A DNA stretch of 64,000 nt from positions 1 to 64,000 of the forward strand of contig JAGIAQ010000009.1 in NCBI GenBank assembly GCA_017744795.1, in the 5' to 3' direction. The notes under the pieces were generated by a model. It was not told the DNA's origin. It did not search any database and saw nothing but the letters and a program-made list of their open reading frames with translations. The position numbers and the translations under genes were made by a program. Source of the DNA: Niabella sp. (lineage in GTDB: Bacteria; Bacteroidota; Bacteroidia; Chitinophagales; Chitinophagaceae). Shown in pieces: positions 35,325 to 44,543 of the stretch (position 1 is the first letter of the stretch; each line of letters opens with the position of its first letter).

Positions 35325-35741
35325 ATGAGCAATCGTACTTTTACCATGATCAAACCTGACGCCATGAAAAACGGACATGCAGGTGTAATTATTGATCGGT
35401 TTATTAAAGAAGGATACCGAATCGTTGCGTTGAAAGCGACAAAGCTTTCTGCAGAAAAAGCGGGTGAATTTTATGCCGTACATAAAGAAAGACCTTTTTA
35501 CGGAGAACTGGTTGCCTTTATGAGCAGTGGCCCCATTGTTGCAGCCATTCTTGAAAAAGACAATGCTGTAGCAGCTTTTAGAGAATTGATCGGCGCCACA
35601 GACCCATCAAAAGCTGCAGAAGGCACCATTCGTAAGCTGTACGCAACCTCTTTGGGTGAAAATGCAGTGCATGGCAGTGACAGCGATGAAAATGCGAAAA
35701 TTGAAGGAGACTTCTTTTTTAGTGGCTTAGAGCGTATTTAA
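35325..35741 (+). CDS. ndk: Nucleoside-diphosphate kinase
   Basis: Transfers gamma-phosphate between nucleoside triphosphates through a phospho-histidine. The product is 138 residues; the active His116 is in NAVHGSDS (113-120), and the N-terminal [13 protein letters not shown] and GATDPSKA loops are canonical. It stands alone between a Bacteroidota-type promoter and an intrinsic terminator, so it is probably a single-gene unit. Confidence 0.97.
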   Translation: MSNRTFTMIKPDAMKNGHAGVIIDRFIKEGYRIVALKATKLSAEKAGEFYAVHKERPFYGELVAFMSSGPIVAAILEKDNAVAAFRELIGATDPSKAAEGTIRKLYATSLGENAVHGSDSDENAKIEGDFFFSGLERI

Positions 35742-35769
35742 GAGCAGTAGTTTATTCAGCGATGTTAGT

Positions 35770-35797
35770 AACCGGTCAAATCAGGGCCGGTTTTTTT
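35770..35797 (+). terminator. Intrinsic terminator of ndk
   Basis: AACCGGTC (35770-35777) pairs with GGCCGGTT (35785-35792) with one G-U pair, followed by a T-run to 35797. It lies 28 bp after the ndk stop. Confidence 0.85.
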
Positions 35798-35825
35798 GTG
35801 GAGGTACCTAAAAAAGCGGTATCTG

Positions 35826-36002
35826 CTATTCAGCTATTATGTTAGATGACAGGAGCACGCCCTGTGACATCCGTTCTTTGACGTGATTTCGTTTTAATAC
35901 AATGGTTTTACTTTGATCATTAACCTCATGCGATGCTAAAAACAGCAAAGAGGGAATTGCCGCAACAAAGACCAGTAAGAGGATAGAGAGTTTTCGTTTC
36001 AT
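35826..36002 (-). CDS. Small protein, 58 residues, N-terminal membrane or signal segment
   Basis: A short open frame from ATG 36002 to TAG 35826. It begins MKRKLSILLL and continues with a hydrophobic stretch to about residue 23, then a polar tail with KRNHVKERMSQG. A basic start followed by a hydrophobic core is what a signal peptide or single membrane anchor looks like. I do not recognise a family. It lies alone in a 351-bp gap between ndk and trhO. The composition supports a real gene, but no homologue could be checked. Confidence 0.55.
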   Translation of the reverse strand: MKRKLSILLLVFVAAIPSLLFLASHEVNDQSKTIVLKRNHVKERMSQGVLLSSNIIAE

Positions 36003-36092
36003 AAAAAAAGCGTTTTTGAATATTTCTGACGTAGGTTTTAGCGTTTTCGTAACAAAAGAATAAAAAAATATTTTATCCGGCTTATATTAGTA

Positions 36093-37124
36093 TTATGATT
36101 TAGTTAAGTTTTTTAACCGGGCCCGCGACTTATTGAAGACATTTCTCCCCAGGTCGATCCCTTTTCGTTGCTCTTTTTGTTCATCTTCGGGCAGGTGAAT
36201 AAAATCACGACATTCCTCACTGCAACATCTGTCATACGTTTTCTGACACTCTTCACACTGAATAAACAACAGGTGACAGGCGTCGTTGATACAGTTTACA
36301 TGCGTATCAGCTGGTTTGCCACATTGGTGACAGTGTGCGATGATTTCATCCGTCACCCGCTCTCCCAGCCTCTGATCAAACACAAAATTTTTGCCACGAA
36401 ATTTATTTTCGATCCCCTGCTCTTTGATCTGCCGCACATAATTGATAATTCCCCCTTCCAAATGGTACACGTTTCTGAACCCTTTATGCAACAAGTACGC
36501 CGACGCTTTTTCACAACGAATCCCGCCCGTGCAGTACATGATGATATTTTTGTCAATATGTTCCTGCATCATACCCACGGCCATGGGCAACTGATCGCGA
36601 AACGTGTCGCTCGGTATCTCAATCGCGTTCTCAAAATGCCCGACCTCGTATTCGTAATGATTCCGCATGTCAATAACGATCGTATCCGAATCATTTGTTA
36701 AATCGTTAAACTGCTCCGCATTTACATACTTTCCATTGTTTGACATGTCAAAGCCCGGGTCGTTTATTCCGTCTGCAACTATTTTTTCCCGCACTTTAAT
36801 ATCCAGCACATAAAACGATTTGCCGTCATCATCCACTGCTATATTCAACCGGAGCTCATTAAGCCCCCTTACTGCCGCAAGGACGTCTTTTAGCTGCTGA
36901 AGGTTGTCTGTAGGAACACTTATTTGCGCGTTAATACCTTCGGCAGCTATATAAATACGGCCCAGTACCCCTATTTTTTCAAAAGACCGGTAAAGCTCGT
37001 TCCGCAACGCTTCAGCTTCTGCCACTTTAAAATAGCGATAAAAGGAGATGGTCGTGCGAGGGGTTGGATCGTTTAAAATACGTTCCTTAAGCTCTTTGCG
37101 TGAAATACGGTTATGTAGCGCCAT
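36093..37124 (-). CDS. trhO: tRNA uridine(34) hydroxylase / rhodanese-like protein
   Basis: Oxygen-dependent hydroxylase that makes 5-hydroxyuridine at the wobble position of tRNA. The product is 343 residues: an acylphosphatase-like N-terminal domain (about 25-115), a rhodanese domain with the catalytic loop CTGGIRC (Cys198, Cys204), and a C-terminal cysteine-rich part (CHQCG, CEECQ, CCSEEC) likely to bind zinc. This matches TrhO/YceA, and I see no missing catalytic residue. Confidence 0.94.
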   Translation of the reverse strand: MALHNRISRKELKERILNDPTPRTTISFYRYFKVAEAEALRNELYRSFEKIGVLGRIYIAAEGINAQISVPTDNLQQLKDVLAAVRGLNELRLNIAVDDDGKSFYVLDIKVREKIVADGINDPGFDMSNNGKYVNAEQFNDLTNDSDTIVIDMRNHYEYEVGHFENAIEIPSDTFRDQLPMAVGMMQEHIDKNIIMYCTGGIRCEKASAYLLHKGFRNVYHLEGGIINYVRQIKEQGIENKFRGKNFVFDQRLGERVTDEIIAHCHQCGKPADTHVNCINDACHLLFIQCEECQKTYDRCCSEECRDFIHLPEDEQKEQRKGIDLGRNVFNKSRARLKNLTKS

Positions 37125-37253
37125 TGGTTTTTTGAAATTTGATTCACGCGGACGTGAAAATTAATAATAATTGGACAGTTGCAGGCTGCACCAAATTTCG
37201 CCGCAAAGATAAAGGATTGTTAATGAATAGCCAAAGCAGCTATTATTACATGG

Positions 37254-37319
37254 CTCACAGATTCCACCGATTTTCGCAGAAGGCGTCTAAAATCTGTGCA
37301 GATCTGCGGCGTCTGTGAG
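37254..37319. repeat. Dispersed intergenic repeat, family C, copy 1
   Basis: Perfect 8-bp outer arms CTCACAGA/TCTGTGAG (37254-37261 and 37312-37319) with further partial pairing around AATCTGTGCAGATCTGCGG. It fills most of the gap upstream of the BlaI gene. A related AATCTGCGGGA motif is in the element at 62561-62630. Confidence 0.5.
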
Positions 37320-37344
37320 ATCAAAATCCTTGTCCAAAAAATAA

Positions 37345-37380
37345 AACTAAAAAAATAGTTGTTAAACTAAATAATTAGTT
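37345..37380. promoter_or_regulatory. Tandem operators of the BlaI/M56 operon
   Basis: Two 16-bp palindromic sites, AACTA-N6-TAGTT, lie at 37345-37360 and 37365-37380. Their starts are exactly 20 bp apart, about two helical turns, placing both on the same DNA face. They lie 28-63 bp before the BlaI start and are the likely binding sites for this dimeric repressor. Confidence 0.65.
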
Positions 37381-37407
37381 TTAACTTGCTGTTAAAATAA
37401 AAATACC

Positions 37408-37779
37408 ATGAAACAATTAACGAAAGCGGAGGAACAGATCATGCAGGTATTGTGGCAGGGAGGACCGATGTTTCTGCGGGAATTACTGGAAGCATTGCCT
37501 CCCCCAAAGCCGCATCAAAACACAGTTGCCACCATTTTAAAGATCCTGGTGGAAAAAGAATTTGTTACCGTAAATGTATTTGGGCGGCAGCACCAGTATG
37601 TGGCGGCTGTAAGCAAGGATGTGTATTCGAAAAAAACGATCAAACAGATCGTAAAAGGATATTTCGATGGTTCTTTCAGTAATGTGGTGTCCTTTATGGT
37701 AAAGGAGAACAATTTAAGTGTTAGTGAGCTGGAGGCGTTACTGGAGCAAATCAAAAATCAGCAACAATCTAAAAACTAA
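37408..37779 (+). CDS. BlaI/MecI-family transcriptional repressor
   Basis: The product is 123 residues. The N-terminal winged helix (about 1-75) contains TKAEEQIMQVLWQGGPMFLREL and the recognition region HQNTVATILKILVEKEFV; the C-terminal part is the dimerisation helix bundle. BlaI proteins repress their own operon until cleaved after a signal from a BlaR1-like protease, here the next gene (4 bp gap). Two palindromic sites upstream fit autoregulation. In Bacteroidota these pairs are numerous and mostly not linked to beta-lactamases. Confidence 0.94.
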   Translation: MKQLTKAEEQIMQVLWQGGPMFLRELLEALPPPKPHQNTVATILKILVEKEFVTVNVFGRQHQYVAAVSKDVYSKKTIKQIVKGYFDGSFSNVVSFMVKENNLSVSELEALLEQIKNQQQSKN

Positions 37780-37783
37780 TACT

Positions 37784-39244
37784 ATGCTTGTTTATCTCCT
37801 CCAGGTAACCTGCTGTTCCACTCTTTTGTACAGCTATTACCATTTTGTTTTAAGGAATGAGCGGTTTCATCAATACAATCGTTTTTACTTGCTGGCCCTT
37901 ATGCCATTAAGTTTTTTGCTCCCGCTGTTCCGGTTTACACTGCCATTGCAGAATGAAACGGTGTTGGTTATGGCAAACAAATTGAACCAGCTATCCGTCA
38001 CCCTCCCGGAAGTGATCGTCACCAGCCACCGGCAGACGCCCACTACCCGGTATGCGATGCCGTTTTTATATGGGTTTATTATGCTTATTTTTTTACTCCG
38101 GATAGGGGTAGCCGTAGCGAAAGTAATCCGCTTAAGGCTGCAGCATACGGTAAAAAACGCAGGCGGCTTGCAGCTGATCGAATGCAGGCATTCCGATGTG
38201 CCTTTTTCTTTTTTCAATTGGATCTTCTGGAATCCCGGAACCGATCCCAATACCGGATCCGGAAAACAATTATTGGATCATGAAGCCTATCATGTACGGC
38301 AGGGCCACAGCTGGGACCTGTTGTTCATTGAAGTTATTATTGCCGCTATGTGGTTCAATCCCATTTTTTATTTTGTCAGAAAAGAATTAAGAACGACCCA
38401 TGAATTCCTTGCCGACCAATACGCTGCCAACGAAAATAATAAATACCAATATGCTGAATTGCTGGTGCTGCATGCGATGAGGACCGCCCCTGCTCACAAA
38501 TTAATAACCCCTTTTTTCACCAACCAATTAAAAAGAAGAATTGCCATGCTTACAAAAAACAACAAACCCGCATTTCAATACCTTAGAAAATTAATGGTAT
38601 TGCCCCTCCTGGCCGTTGCTATGCTGCTATTTTCGTTTACTTACCTCGAGCGTTCCATTGCTGTCATAAAGAAAACCATTGCAGTGAACAGCCGCAATCC
38701 AATACTGAACAATGGAACAGAGGATTTATCGGACGCGAAGACCGTTGCATTGGTGGCCCGTGAATTGAACACCGTAAAGACCAAACCAAAAGTAAAACAG
38801 CAGCAAGTAATAAACAGTCTGCCTGCCCCAGAAATAAAGATCCAGCTGCCCAGTCTGGAAAATTTAAATCAGATAGTTGTTACGCAACTGGCAGATACTG
38901 TTCCGAGATTAAAAAAAGAACCGGAAATATTCACAAAAGTAGAGAAGGAGGCCTCCTACCCGGGAGATTGGAGCAGGTATTTAATGACCAATCTCAATGC
39001 AAGTGTGGCAACTGAACACGGAGCGCCGGCCGGCAACTATCAAGCAATTATTCAATTCGTTGTAGCCAGAGACGGTTCAGTAAGTGATATCAGGTGCATT
39101 AAAGATCCTGGATTTGGCATTGGCCAGGAAGCTATGCGGGTGATCAAACTTTCCGGCAACTGGAATCCTGCCGAACAAAACCATCGTACAGTAAAAGCCT
39201 ATAGAAAACAGCCTATCACCTTTTCTATTCAAGACGTTAAATAA
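37784..39244 (+). CDS. BlaR1-like M56 metallopeptidase with TonB C-terminal domain
   Basis: Membrane sensor-protease of 486 residues. The true start is ATG 37784 (MLVYLLQ); the longer frame overlaps the BlaI gene. Several membrane helices lie in the first 130 residues and one at about 275-295. The zinc motif HEAYH is at 166-170 and a downstream EFLADQYA supplies the third ligand. The last 95 residues resemble a TonB C-terminal domain (QAIIQFVVARDGSVSDIRC), probably periplasmic. It likely cleaves BlaI in response to an envelope signal. Confidence 0.92.
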   Translation: MLVYLLQVTCCSTLLYSYYHFVLRNERFHQYNRFYLLALMPLSFLLPLFRFTLPLQNETVLVMANKLNQLSVTLPEVIVTSHRQTPTTRYAMPFLYGFIMLIFLLRIGVAVAKVIRLRLQHTVKNAGGLQLIECRHSDVPFSFFNWIFWNPGTDPNTGSGKQLLDHEAYHVRQGHSWDLLFIEVIIAAMWFNPIFYFVRKELRTTHEFLADQYAANENNKYQYAELLVLHAMRTAPAHKLITPFFTNQLKRRIAMLTKNNKPAFQYLRKLMVLPLLAVAMLLFSFTYLERSIAVIKKTIAVNSRNPILNNGTEDLSDAKTVALVARELNTVKTKPKVKQQQVINSLPAPEIKIQLPSLENLNQIVVTQLADTVPRLKKEPEIFTKVEKEASYPGDWSRYLMTNLNASVATEHGAPAGNYQAIIQFVVARDGSVSDIRCIKDPGFGIGQEAMRVIKLSGNWNPAEQNHRTVKAYRKQPITFSIQDVK

Positions 39245-39591
39245 ATCTTAGCCGCAGGCCGCAGATAAGCAGCACTCAAAGCAGCAAGCCCGGTAACCAA
39301 CCCGCCTATTACGCCGGTAATAAGCGCCAAGGTTACCGGGCTTTTTCCAATTCCTAATAACAGGCCGATCCTGCCTGCCAGTATGCCACCGTTTGCAGTG
39401 TTGATGCGCGCGGCTAAAACAGCCCACAATAAAAACACGGCAATAAACCCGGAAAGAAAGGCTGCCGAAGGCCGTTGCGGCAGCAATAGGATAATGATGA
39501 ATCCCACCACGGCAATGATCCACCAGGGAAAATATATACCACCGATATAGGACAACAATGCAATGAGCAGAATACTTAAGAAGAATTTCAT
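39229..39591 (-). CDS. Small hydrophobic membrane protein
   Basis: The product is 120 residues with about four predicted membrane helices and very few charged residues. The glycine-rich segment ITGVIGGLVTGLAAL near residue 95 suggests close helix packing. I do not recognise a family. It is convergent with the M56 gene and overlaps its 3' end by 16 bp. It is probably a real gene because the hydrophobic pattern is regular along its whole length. Confidence 0.7.
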   Translation of the reverse strand: MKFFLSILLIALLSYIGGIYFPWWIIAVVGFIIILLLPQRPSAAFLSGFIAVFLLWAVLAARINTANGGILAGRIGLLLGIGKSPVTLALITGVIGGLVTGLAALSAAYLRPAAKIYLTS

Positions 39592-39665
39592 TTTTAAAAC
39601 AAAGTTTTTCGGTTAAATAAGTTATCGGATCACGGTTACAAGTTTCAGGTTGCAGGGCAACTTAA

Positions 39666-42116
39666 CTAACCTTTTGAAAAATTCAGGGTCCATTTAACGC
39701 GGGCATCTCCCCGCTCCCCGGCGTTCATCAGCCACAAGGGGTAATATTGCCCGGAGGCCCAGGTATCTACCGCATTGTCATAAAACCGGCTTCCGGGGTT
39801 GCCGCTTTGCCCACCCGGGTATACGCCGTAGGCCTCGGTTGGCGAGCTCAATTGAACGATCATCCGCCAGCTGGGACCATGACTTTTTTTAACGGCATTA
39901 ATGATATTGCCCCAGCCGCCCACATTTAACCCGGTACGCGCAAAAGGCAATAATGCATCTTTGAGTAAATGATAGATCGTTACACCTTTGAATTTTGCCC
40001 ATTGTAACCTGCCCTCTTTTTCGGCCTGCGCCATAACTACCGCGGTTTTGTTTAAGGCATCAGTAACCACATCATGAATCGTTTGCTGCTCCGGCGCATT
40101 GATATTATCTACAAAGCCCATAACGGTAGAATCCTTCTTTAATAATTCCATCAGGGTTTCTTCCGCCGGCAACTCGGCCTTGTAACCTGTTTTGTCAATC
40201 TCGTCCTGCCAGATTCCGGTAGACAATGAATCCATCCAGCATTGGTAAATCGTTTGCCCTAATGAAGCCGGGCCTGCAAAAAGATCCCAGCCTTTCACTA
40301 TCTCAAAATATTTCTGTGCTTCGGGCGTTAGCTTTTCAGGATCGGTGTAGCGGATCAGCATGGGCACCATATCCCGCGCCGTAATATTATAATAATTATT
40401 CTGCAGGTCCATCATTGTTTGCGTAGTAATATTATTGCTTTGGCTCAGGTACCAGTCGATAGCCCTGGCCCGTGGCGTAATATAGGCGCCGGGAATAAAA
40501 TACGGATAAGCAGCATCCGCCGGGCGCTGATTGGCACTAAACAAATAACCTCTCTCAGGATTCACGGCATGCGGGTTTTCGGTTTGTGGAATATATCCCT
40601 GCCAGTCGTAACTGCTGTCGGTTCCCGGCATTACATATTGGCCCTGGTTCTCCCATCGGGCGGGGAATTTTCCCTGTTGCCAGAGCGCTATGGTGCCCGA
40701 TTTGGACGCAAATGCAAAATTTTGTCCCGGGCATTCAAATGATTTGATCGCGTTCAAGTAATCGTCATAGTTCTTTGCGCGGTTTAAAAAATAAAAAGCG
40801 CTGCCATCGTCTCCGGTATGATGAGCCATCCATTTTACTGCCAATCCGTTATTGTTAGTAAGCGTATCTCTGAAACTGGCATCATACATAACCGGTCCAA
40901 AAACCGTATAGGAAACAGTATCATAAACAGTAGACTGTCCCTTGACTTTGATGGCTTCGATCCGCTGCTGCGCCGGCTTCCATCCATTGTTAAACCAATA
41001 GGAACTGCGGGTATTGTCCCTGAATCTTATGGAATAATAATCCTTCACATCGCGCTGGGCATTGGTTACGCCCCAGGCGATACTGTCATTAAAACCGATG
41101 ATCACATACGGACTGCCGGGCAGTGTGGCGCCATATACTTTGCTTTGCGGCGTGCTTAGCTGCATTTCATACCAGATAGAAGGAAGCGATAACTCCAGAT
41201 GCGGATCATTGCAAAGAATGGGCGCTTTGCTGGCTGTTTTACTGCCGGCTACCACCCAGTTGTTGCTGCCATTGTCCGCGTCGGGCGTATATTCTTCAAA
41301 AGCAGTTATTTTATGCGGTTCTTTAAAATAAGCCGTGTCTGCGCCCGCGGGAACTTTTAAATTAAGCGCTGGTTTTTCAAATGCCGTTCCCGGCGGCACA
41401 ATAGGTTTTAATGAATCAGGAACCTGCGGATACAGCGCATTCAGCTGATCGGTTGTAAAGACAGTATGCAGGCGCGTAAGGGCCAGATCCTTCTCCGTCC
41501 CTGAAGCCAGCATTTTTGCCATCATTTTCAACAGTAATGCAGTGCGCAGGTTGGTCCATTCTTCCGGTGCAAAATTCAGTATCTTATATTCGAGCGGAAG
41601 GTCTTTTACTTTCAGCGAGTGGATATAGGCATTTACGCCTGCTGTGTAGGCCGTATATATTGCCCGGGCCTTGGAATCTTTTTCCATTACTTCCAGCGAA
41701 TTTTCCGCCGCATATTTCATTCCCAGGCGGCGTTGTTCCCGGTCGTAGTTAATTGCCTTTGGGCCTGCTATCTCGCTTACTCTTCCTTCTGCAGCTTTGG
41801 TTTGCAGATCCATCTGAAACAGCCGGAATTTTGCATGCAGATAGCCCTGCACAAAATAAAGATCTTCATCATTTTCTGCAAACACATGGGGCACCAGGCG
41901 CGCATCAAAATATACCTGTACTTTTCCCTTTAGCTCAGGAAAGGAAAGATCCCCGTTAAAGGTTGCTGAAGTATCTTCGGCATTCTGCCAAAAACCAGAT
42001 TGCGGGCTCAAAAAATTACCGACAGGCATCGGGATCTTATCTCCCAGAGGACGGCTCAACAGCACGGTTAATCCCACAGTAATGGTTGCTGTAATTAAAA
42101 AAGGAATTATTCTCAT
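39666..42116 (-). CDS. Penicillin acylase family protein (Ntn hydrolase, S45)
   Basis: The product is 816 residues from ATG 42116 (MRIIPFL), with an N-terminal signal or anchor. It is made as a precursor; the beta-chain nucleophile is Ser284 in NGSNNWVVAG, preceded by the A-chain and a spacer. The A-chain segment VYFDARLVPHVFAEN and the later NDPHLELSLPSIWYEM and GWGNIINA segments are typical of the family. These enzymes hydrolyse amide bonds, including acyl-homoserine lactones and beta-lactams. The substrate here is not known; homoserine lactone or peptide degradation is possible. Confidence 0.92.
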   Translation of the reverse strand: MRIIPFLITATITVGLTVLLSRPLGDKIPMPVGNFLSPQSGFWQNAEDTSATFNGDLSFPELKGKVQVYFDARLVPHVFAENDEDLYFVQGYLHAKFRLFQMDLQTKAAEGRVSEIAGPKAINYDREQRRLGMKYAAENSLEVMEKDSKARAIYTAYTAGVNAYIHSLKVKDLPLEYKILNFAPEEWTNLRTALLLKMMAKMLASGTEKDLALTRLHTVFTTDQLNALYPQVPDSLKPIVPPGTAFEKPALNLKVPAGADTAYFKEPHKITAFEEYTPDADNGSNNWVVAGSKTASKAPILCNDPHLELSLPSIWYEMQLSTPQSKVYGATLPGSPYVIIGFNDSIAWGVTNAQRDVKDYYSIRFRDNTRSSYWFNNGWKPAQQRIEAIKVKGQSTVYDTVSYTVFGPVMYDASFRDTLTNNNGLAVKWMAHHTGDDGSAFYFLNRAKNYDDYLNAIKSFECPGQNFAFASKSGTIALWQQGKFPARWENQGQYVMPGTDSSYDWQGYIPQTENPHAVNPERGYLFSANQRPADAAYPYFIPGAYITPRARAIDWYLSQSNNITTQTMMDLQNNYYNITARDMVPMLIRYTDPEKLTPEAQKYFEIVKGWDLFAGPASLGQTIYQCWMDSLSTGIWQDEIDKTGYKAELPAEETLMELLKKDSTVMGFVDNINAPEQQTIHDVVTDALNKTAVVMAQAEKEGRLQWAKFKGVTIYHLLKDALLPFARTGLNVGGWGNIINAVKKSHGPSWRMIVQLSSPTEAYGVYPGGQSGNPGSRFYDNAVDTWASGQYYPLWLMNAGERGDARVKWTLNFSKG

Positions 42117-42185
42117 AGATAAACCTTGTACAGGCAATATACTAAAAGTATCACATAAATGAAAAAGTCAATTGCTTCTACAGGA

Positions 42186-42361
42186 CGAACGCATAAATTT
42201 AAAAGATTGCCACAAATACACGAATAAAATAGCTGTTGTGCCCTATTCACAGAAAATAAACACGAATTCCATGCGCCGCCGGCGCTATTTGTGTTCATTA
42301 TTTTACGGATAGATTAATCATTCTATTCGTGCATTCGTGGCTTAACCAATTTATGCGTTCG
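42186..42361. repeat. Dispersed 176-bp palindromic element, family A, full copy
   Basis: The gap between the penicillin acylase and Arc genes is almost filled by one long inverted repeat. Outer arms CGAACGCATAAATT are at 42186-42199 and 42348-42361 (perfect, 14 bp). Middle arms GCCACAAATACACGAATA pair with the complement of GCCACGAATGCACGAATA, and inner AAATAAACACGAAT arms complete a near-cruciform structure. Partial or shorter copies lie at 19634-19715 and 48926-49030. No open frame. Confidence 0.75.
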
Positions 42362-42386
42362 CCCTGATTGCTTCTACCAGACAGGC

Positions 42387-42578
42387 CTATCCCTTCTTTA
42401 ACGCAGCAGATGTGTCTCCAGCGCCTTTTATTTTTTTTCTTCCCGATTCGATCAATGACTGCTGTAACAGGTATTCTATCTGGCCGTTCACGCTCCGGAA
42501 CTCATCCGAAGCCCATTTTTCCAGCAGGTTAAAGGTTGCCTGATCGATCCGTAATATAAAACTTTTCTTTTCCTTCAA
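42387..42578 (-). CDS. Arc-like ribbon-helix-helix DNA-binding protein
   Basis: The product is 63 residues with a ribbon-helix-helix core: the strand KSFILRID (5-12) followed by two helices (QATFNLLEKWASDEF and VNGQIEYLLQQSLIES) and a charged tail. Arc-type proteins bind DNA as dimers. It starts 11 bp after the SPFH gene and is probably co-transcribed; this SPFH/Arc pair is recurrent in bacteria, where the Arc protein may regulate the operon. Confidence 0.87.
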   Translation of the reverse strand: MKEKKSFILRIDQATFNLLEKWASDEFRSVNGQIEYLLQQSLIESGRKKIKGAGDTSAALKKG

Positions 42579-42589
42579 AATTGCCTCCT

Positions 42590-43453
42590 TTATTGGTAAA
42601 GGGTTCCTGCATTTAATACGGGTGTAGCGGCTTTTTCACCACAAAGCACTACCATCAGGTTGCTTACCATTGCGGCTTTGCGCTCATCGTCCAATACAAC
42701 AATATTTTCTTCAGATAATTTTTTTAACGCCAGGTCCACCATGCCAACGGCACCTTCCACAATCTTGGTACGCGCGGCAACAATAGCAGTTGCCTGCTGG
42801 CGCTGCAGCATCGCCCCCGCAATTTCAGGAGCATAAGCCAGGTGACTGATACGCGCCTCCTGGATCAGAATACCCGCAGGTTCCAGGCGATCTGTTAACT
42901 CTTGTTCCAGTATCTTATTCACCCGGTCGCCGCCATCTCTTAAGGTCATGTCGGCATTTTCATCTTCAATGCTATCATAGGCAAAGCTAACGGCCAGGTG
43001 ACGAACGGCTGCTTCGCTCTGGGTGCGTACATAATCGATATAATTTGCTACCTGATAAGCAGCCTTATATGTATCACCTACCTTCCACACGATCACAGCG
43101 CCGATCTCAATCGGGTTGCCCATTTTATCATTCACCTTCAACGTTTGCCCCTGGAAGTTCTGATACCGCAGGCTGATATTGTAACTGGAGTACAGTGGAT
43201 TTACAAAGAACAGCCCATTCTCTTTTACCGATCCAACGTATTTACCAAAAAAGTTCAGCACCCGGGAGTGATTGGGCTGAATGATCATCAATCCTTTTAT
43301 AAAGAAAAAACTCAGCACAATGGAAAGCACGCCCAGAACAACAAACCCAACACGTTGCTCGGAATTGATGAAAAGGAACACGCCAATTGCAATTAAAGCA
43401 ATCGCAATTACTAAAGCAAGATAGCCCGATATGGGCCTTAAAATTTTTTCCAT
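42590..43453 (-). CDS. SPFH/Band 7 membrane protein
   Basis: The product is 287 residues. Two hydrophobic segments near the N-terminus (about 10-55) anchor it; the SPFH domain (about 55-230) contains [19 protein letters not shown] and [34 protein letters not shown], typical of stomatin/prohibitin-like proteins. The C-terminal helix is rich in Ala and charged residues. Such proteins form membrane microdomain rings. It is transcribed with the Arc-like gene downstream. Confidence 0.9.
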   Translation of the reverse strand: MEKILRPISGYLALVIAIALIAIGVFLFINSEQRVGFVVLGVLSIVLSFFFIKGLMIIQPNHSRVLNFFGKYVGSVKENGLFFVNPLYSSYNISLRYQNFQGQTLKVNDKMGNPIEIGAVIVWKVGDTYKAAYQVANYIDYVRTQSEAAVRHLAVSFAYDSIEDENADMTLRDGGDRVNKILEQELTDRLEPAGILIQEARISHLAYAPEIAGAMLQRQQATAIVAARTKIVEGAVGMVDLALKKLSEENIVVLDDERKAAMVSNLMVVLCGEKAATPVLNAGTLYQ

Positions 43454-43535
43454 AGTTTTAATTTGATATTAAAATGATATCATAAAGATATAAACTGTTT
43501 TAATCCGAAAAAAATAAATTTCGGTGCGCGGCGAA

Positions 43536-43579
43536 AAAGCCACTGAAACACAGAATCACAGAAACTTTTCAGTGTTTCT
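43536..43579. repeat. Dispersed intergenic repeat, family B, copy 2
   Basis: AAAGCCACTGAAACACAG-AATCACAGAAA followed by TTTTCAGTGTTTCT. The GAAACACAGA arm pairs with TCAGTGTTTC at nine of ten positions. It matches copy 1 at 19756-19801 in the same order. A weaker relative is near 56565-56605. Confidence 0.6.
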
Positions 43580-43591
43580 ATAGCGAAAAAA

Positions 43592-44416
43592 CTACTTTTT
43601 CAGCAGGCCCGCGATCCGGTTAGCAATGATGGTATTGCCTTTATCAGAAGGATGCAGCCCGTCGTAAGTGAGGCTGACCGCATCTGCAGGATAAGGATAT
43701 TCGTCCGTTTCCGGATTAAAAGGAATATCATGAAAGTCCGGATAGGGATAGTTCTTATAAACACCCGTTTGAGGATCTTTCAGGCGTTTAAAATGGACCA
43801 GGTCTTTTTCGTTCAGCAAGGGGTCGTTATACAGATCAATCACTTCAATATGCTCCCTCCTGCCGATATCCTTTACCGCAGCCGCAACGGCTTTGAGTGA
43901 TTGTCCGTCCTTTTCTTTATAAGACCCCCAGGCGTTATTTTTTTTGTTGAACAGGTAAACAAAATCGGAACGCTGCAAGGGCGTTATCAGGATAATGCGC
44001 GCAGCATTATTTAGCTTTCTTATTTTTTCAATAATGATCCGAAAGGAACCATAGATCGTGTGAGTGCCCGTATTTGTTACATAATCTGTAAAACTGCCGA
44101 TGGGCTTGCCCTGCCACCAGTCGTTGGTTCCAAGAAAAATGGAATAGACATCCGCTGCCGGTATGTGCAGTGAATCGAATTGCTGGGCAATCTTTACCGA
44201 GGTCCAGCCATTGTATCCTTTATTGACGTAATGAACGAAAGGCAGTTGTTCCGATACCCGGGTCATATATCCTTTTGTAACACGGTTACCAGTCTCATTT
44301 AAATGATCGTTCAGGTAGGTGATGCTGTCGCCAATGGCCACCCATCTGATCTCTTTTTGTTTAAAGCCAAAAACAGCAATTAACAATACCAATAAAAGCG
44401 GCAGGATCCGTTTCAT
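43592..44416 (-). CDS. SGNH/GDSL-type esterase, secreted
   Basis: The product is 274 residues from ATG 44416 (MKRILPLLLVLL); the frame upstream to 44581 runs toward the RNase P RNA gene and is not coding. It has a signal peptide or membrane anchor (1-18). Block I is GDSITYL with the catalytic Ser, block III is GTNDWW, and block V is DGLHPSDKG with the Asp-His pair. SGNH enzymes remove acyl groups from sugars or lipids; deacetylation of glycans is common in this phylum. The substrate is unknown. Confidence 0.9.
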   Translation of the reverse strand: MKRILPLLLVLLIAVFGFKQKEIRWVAIGDSITYLNDHLNETGNRVTKGYMTRVSEQLPFVHYVNKGYNGWTSVKIAQQFDSLHIPAADVYSIFLGTNDWWQGKPIGSFTDYVTNTGTHTIYGSFRIIIEKIRKLNNAARIILITPLQRSDFVYLFNKKNNAWGSYKEKDGQSLKAVAAAVKDIGRREHIEVIDLYNDPLLNEKDLVHFKRLKDPQTGVYKNYPYPDFHDIPFNPETDEYPYPADAVSLTYDGLHPSDKGNTIIANRIAGLLKK

Positions 44417-44543
44417 ATATTTTTTATACAGCTTGCAAAAACAGGTTTTTAATCGATAAGCAAGACAATTTTTTCTCACAGATTTTTCGAATTCCCGGCC
44501 AAATATGATTTCCGCCTTTAGCGGAAGAAAAGTTTTAAAAAAT

